Origin: Hymenochaete sp. R1
Taxonomy: Eukaryota; Basidiomycota; Agaricomycetes; Hymenochaetales; Hymenochaetaceae
DNA length: 12,652 nucleotides
Reading direction: 5' to 3'
Assembly (NCBI GenBank): GCA_019400425.1
Contig: JAFREE010000319.1
Coordinates: forward strand, 1-12,652
Shown here piece by piece: positions 10,001 to 12,652 of the stretch. How positions within the stretch are numbered: position 1 is the stretch's first letter; each line of letters begins with the position of its first letter. A model generated the notes under the pieces. The model made no database searches. It was not told the origin of the DNA and saw only the letters and a program-made list of their open reading frames with translations. A program made the position numbers and the translations under genes.

Positions 10001-11095
10001 AAGGAAAACACTACTTACGAGCAAAACATTCCGTCAATTCTCAAAGCGACTCTACGCGGACCTTCATCTTCGACTGACTCTGCTTGACCACAAGGTTCAA
10101 TAGACACAAGTTCCGCCTCGTAGCCCCCATCTTCAACAGCTTCTACGACGGCTGCCACGAGATTCCTGCTATCAAGAATAGCCGTAGCAGATTTGCCAAC
10201 AAGATTAACAGAAACATCCGCAATGCCTTGTATTTCGGAAATAGCAGAGGCAACGTTCCCTACGCACGAAGCGCATGTCATACCGCCGATAGAGAAAGAG
10301 GCTTTGAAGGGTCCCTTCTCCTGTTTTGGCTTCGCAATCGGTTCAAGATTCACGAGTTCGCATTCGTACCCGCCATCTTGGACTGCATCTACAAGCTGAC
10401 CGACAAGGTCTTTGCTGATAAGTGTTGCTGTAGCAGACTTTCCAATGAGATTAACCGCGACGTTTGAGACGCCTGGGACTTCGGACGCGGCGCGTGTTAC
10501 AGCTCCGACACAAGAAGCGCATGTCATGCCTCCGACGGAAAACGCTGCCGTGTATCCTTGACTATCTACAGGTTGCTTGACTGGCTGCTTCGACTGAGTG
10601 CGGTCAAGATCGAAGGAAGTTATCCTTGAACTTGACGACCCATCCTCTTTCTCATGCACGAGATCTGAACGATACTCTTCCACATGCGAGCCAAGACTGC
10701 CTTGTTGACATAGCAAACATTGAGCGGTGTGCTTTTGCTGCTTTTTTGAGAGTAGATCAGAGAAGTACGATGAGGAGCGCTGGATGCGGAAGCTCTCGAG
10801 CTGTGGCGTGGAGACGAGGTCGAAGCCGGCATCGTCAAGGGCGAGCTTGATAGAGTCTACGGAAAGTGAAGAGTCGTGCTCGATGTAGACGGACTGGGAC
10901 ACGATAGAGGTCGAGAACGATATCGGTGGAGGTGATAGTCCATGGAGAGTATCTCTGATGGTGTTGACGCAACTGGATAAGAGTACATGCGATCAGGGAC
11001 TCCGAAACTCGAGTCGAAGAATTGCTCGCCACGGATGGTACTCACCTACTACAGTGCAAGTTCGAGACGAGGATCGTAGTCTTTATCACCGTCAT
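7071..11095 (-). CDS. ccc2: Copper-transporting P1B-type ATPase (CCC2/ATP7 family), complete, 7 exons
   Basis: ATP-driven Cu(I) pump of the secretory pathway. In fungi the family loads copper into the late Golgi for multicopper oxidases such as Fet3 and laccases. Exons: 11095-11046, 10972-10019, 9954-8815, 8757-8561, 8502-7415, 7335-7223, 7161-7071, giving 1210 aa with all phases closing. Four N-terminal HMA domains carry CSSC (15-18), CASC (168-171), CASC (250-253) and CSHC (334-337). Domains 2 and 3 are near-duplicates (both GGMTCASCVG, then GKSATA and DGGYE). Eight membrane segments follow. The A-domain loop has TGES (678-681), the membrane channel CPC (796-798), the phosphorylation loop DKTGT (Asp841), the N-domain SHP (His880), and the hinge GDGINDAP (from 1084). 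Helix 7 has MYN (1148-1150) and helix 8 MALSS (1178-1182), the copper-selective signatures. A fifth CxxC (CLLC, 102-105) lies in the linker between HMA1 and HMA2. About 30 basic/Ser-rich residues (about 1049-1078) precede the hinge. The start at 11095 gives a short lead straight into HMA1, with a TATA box 66 nt upstream. Confidence 0.96.
9955..10018 (-). other. Copper ATPase intron 2, interrupting the CSHC motif of HMA4
   Basis: The donor is GTAAGT and the acceptor AAAG. The intron splits codon 335 in phase 2, between Cys334 and Cys337 of the fourth HMA domain. The joint gives GMFCSHCP, the form expected for this domain. Confidence 0.88.
10973..11045 (-). other. Copper ATPase intron 1, interrupting the CSSC motif of HMA1
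   Basis: The donor is GTGAGT and the acceptor CCAG. The intron splits codon 17 in phase 2, between the two cysteines (15 and 18) of the first metal-binding motif. Only this joint restores the LHCSSCVNTI motif. Confidence 0.9.
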
Positions 11096-11160
11096 GATGA
11101 GTGAGCTTGAAAGACAGTAGGACAAGGAATGAAACGTGGGGGCCGCTGGCAAAGAAGGGG

Positions 11161-11166
11161 TTTATA
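11161..11166 (-). promoter_or_regulatory. TATA box of the copper ATPase gene
   Basis: TATAAA on the minus strand, 66 nt upstream of the ATG at 11095, at a normal fungal spacing. Confidence 0.55.
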
Positions 11167-11273
11167 AGGCATGTCGAAGGCGGCACTGGTAAAGAGGTGT
11201 CTGTAAGCGAGTGTCCAGAAAATGGCTCGTTCCTTATGTAATGCGCGAGCTAAATCTGCGACGCCTTCTTCAG

Positions 11274-11278
11274 CCAAT
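11274..11278 (+). promoter_or_regulatory. CCAAT box in the divergent promoter
   Basis: CCAAT (in context AGCCAATCA) about 180 nt upstream of the copper ATPase start. It matches the extended HAP/CBF core CCAATCA. It may serve either gene. Confidence 0.3.
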
Positions 11279-11825
11279 CAAATCTCACCACGCCCCCGAT
11301 CATTCCTTGCTTTCTCCGAAAACCCGTCCTCAGGCTGTCTCCACGGACTCGGGTTCAGATCTTGCCGTCTCTTCCTACACTCTTCATCCCCACACGCCTC
11401 ACATTCGGGTCGAATCCTTTGCATTTTTTTTATCATTCTGAGGCAAGATTCGATCACACCTCAATAGCAATGTCGTCTATCCAGAGAAGGTTCCGGAGAA
11501 TCAGCAAATGACGAACCCGGCGCGTCTTACTCAGCACTCGACAACGCCCGGACTCCTCCTCTACACCGCCCCAAAACGTTTTCAAAGCACTTCTGTTCAC
11601 CTACGGCATATGAAGGCCCAATATCGGAAGTAGATATATATTCATAGGAAGCTCTTTGGTCTCTTTCATTTCGACAATTCGCCGTCAGGTACAGCGGTGC
11701 GAATACGGTTCAGGTCTGAGTCGCAAGACCAGGAATAGCTGTTCCATACCTCTGAACTCCCAACAATAGAACGCCCATTTAGTCAATGGCATTGATAATG
11801 GCTCCATACATTTCTCATGCAATAG

Positions 11826-11831
11826 CACGTG
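11826..11831. promoter_or_regulatory. E-box CACGTG upstream of the SDR gene
   Basis: A perfect palindromic E-box 135 nt upstream of the SDR ATG. It is the site of bHLH factors such as Cbf1/Pho4 types. A six-base motif is expected by chance about once per 4 kb, so only its position gives weight. Confidence 0.3.
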
Positions 11832-11965
11832 AGGTTACTTTCTTATCAAGGCTGGGGGAGTCGTCGTGCAGCTCAATTCTGCGACAAGAGATTACCTGCA
11901 AAAGTCGTCTCCATCACTGATCAAACTTGAGCTGTATTTTTCCTTTCTGAGTTGATAACACTGAC

Positions 11966-12652
11966 ATGAGCGACTCTCAGAACTCAAATACTCAAGCAAC
12001 TCTTAAAGGCAGGCTCGCTCTCATAACCGGTTGCACGTAAGTTATTTCTGATATAGGACTGCTTTTGCGTAACTGATACCAAGGCAATTCTGCATAGCGG
12101 TGGAATCGGCCGCGCAACAGCCGTGCGATTCGCCAAGCTTGGATGCAACCTCGCTGTGCATTACAATTCCGCCCGATCCGCCGCAACCGCACTCGTTCAG
12201 GAGTTGACATCTCTCGAAGTTCAGGCCAAAGCCTTCCAGGCTGACCTGTCAACGTACGATGGTGTGCGAAACTTGTATGCGGCTGTGACAAAGGAAATGG
12301 GCGAGCCAGACGTGCTATTCAATAATGCGGGTGTCACGACGAAGATAGTTGGGCCTGATGGGAATATTGAGGATGTGTCTCCGGAGGAGTTTGAGGCGAC
12401 GTGGAGGACGAATACAGGCACTCATTTTTTGGTACGTGCAATTTGAAGCGCTACAGGCTATTCAGATACATTCAGCTGAACATGTTCACTTCGATTCCAA
12501 AGCTTACGCAGCTATGCGTCCCTCACATGGTAGCGCAGAACTTTGGAAGGATTGTGTTCAATTCAAGGTACGCGCACTTGTCGGTCCTGTCCACACGAAC
12601 CTTCAAATAAGAGGTTTATTCTGCGAACTTTGTCCATTCAAGCGTCGCAGCT
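11966..12652 (+). CDS. Short-chain dehydrogenase/reductase (SDR), N-terminal part, cut by the window edge
   Basis: NAD(P)(H)-dependent oxidoreductase with a Rossmann fold, of the classical SDR type and similar in style to 3-oxoacyl-ACP reductases (FabG-like). Exons: 11966-12036, 12098-12431, 12503-12567 and 12643 to beyond the right edge, giving 160 residues so far. The cofactor-binding motif TGCTGGIG (21-28) is rebuilt by splicing intron 1 inside codon 24. HYNSAR after the second strand lacks the acidic residue typical of NAD-specific enzymes and fits NADP(H). ADL (72-74) and NNAG (99-102) are in place, as is the structural Asn (129) in TNTG. Exon 4 starts SVAA, just before where the catalytic Ser and YxxxK should lie; these are outside the window. 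The start at 11966 gives a short polar leader (SDSQNSN) before the first strand. The substrate cannot be inferred. Confidence 0.88.

Larger units (their letters stand above)
11096..11965. other. Divergent promoter between copper ATPase and SDR genes
   Basis: About 870 nt between two start codons facing away from each other. I see no gene here; the short frames look random. Contents are a TATA box for the copper ATPase (11161-11166), a CCAAT box (11274-11278), pyrimidine-rich stretches around 11370-11400, an AT-rich TATATAT run near 11634-11640, and an E-box CACGTG (11826-11831). Near 11405-11420 a sequence resembles a tRNA B box, but the flanking arms do not pair. Confidence 0.5.

Noticed and set aside
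11400..11422. tRNA B-box-like sequence (GGGTCGAATCC)
   Set aside because: It differs from the consensus, the T-arm does not pair, and no A box or acceptor stem is found at the right distance.
3567..12652. Possible functional cluster of sugar carrier, copper pump and SDR
   Set aside because: There is no backbone biosynthetic enzyme, pathway regulator, copper chaperone or multicopper oxidase in the window. Intergenic gaps are about 1 kb and the genes fit separate housekeeping roles.
1..12652. CRISPR arrays, transposons, insertion sequences and prophage-like features
   Set aside because: There are no regularly spaced repeats, terminal inverted repeats with target duplications, transposase or reverse transcriptase motifs. 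The intron-rich eukaryotic genes make bacterial systems implausible.

Overview
The window looks like nuclear DNA from an intron-rich filamentous fungus, most likely a basidiomycete of the Agaricomycotina type. All four genes are cut by short introns (50-96 nt) with GT...AG borders and CTRAC-like branch points. The sugar transporter has the GFLFGYDIGVISGCLIMPDF type of N-terminus that I associate with Agaricomycete transporters. The lineage is an inference from gene style; nothing in the window proves it.

Layout from left to right: 1-1082 carries no convincing gene, but it has a perfect 18-nt CRE-type palindrome near the left edge and a purine-rich stretch. Next is a two-exon gene (1083-2657, minus) for a Ser-rich, single-pass membrane protein with a polyQ/Gly-rich cytoplasmic tail. 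About 0.9 kb of intergenic DNA follows. A complete 12-exon MFS sugar/hexose transporter lies at 3567-5871 (minus, 524 aa). A 1.2 kb intergenic region holds its TATA and CCAAT boxes. A complete seven-exon CCC2/ATP7-type copper-transporting P1B-ATPase lies at 7071-11095 (minus, 1210 aa, four HMA domains). A divergent promoter of about 0.87 kb separates it from a short-chain dehydrogenase/reductase on the plus strand (11966 onward), which runs off the right edge.

I spliced every gene by hand. All exon phases close, and the joined proteins keep the expected family motifs, so the three complete models and the partial SDR are well supported apart from exact start codons and a few weak splice sites.

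I see no operon-like or cluster logic. The membrane protein, sugar carrier, copper pump and reductase look like ordinary neighbours. I found no mobile element, CRISPR array, tRNA or rRNA. The points most worth a second look are: the unnamed Ser-rich membrane protein; introns that interrupt two of the CxxC copper-binding motifs; an extra CxxC in the linker of the copper pump; a basic insertion in its P-domain; a perfect palindrome filling the 5' half of one transporter intron; and the CRE palindrome at the left edge. I did not find strong evidence of a new biological system.
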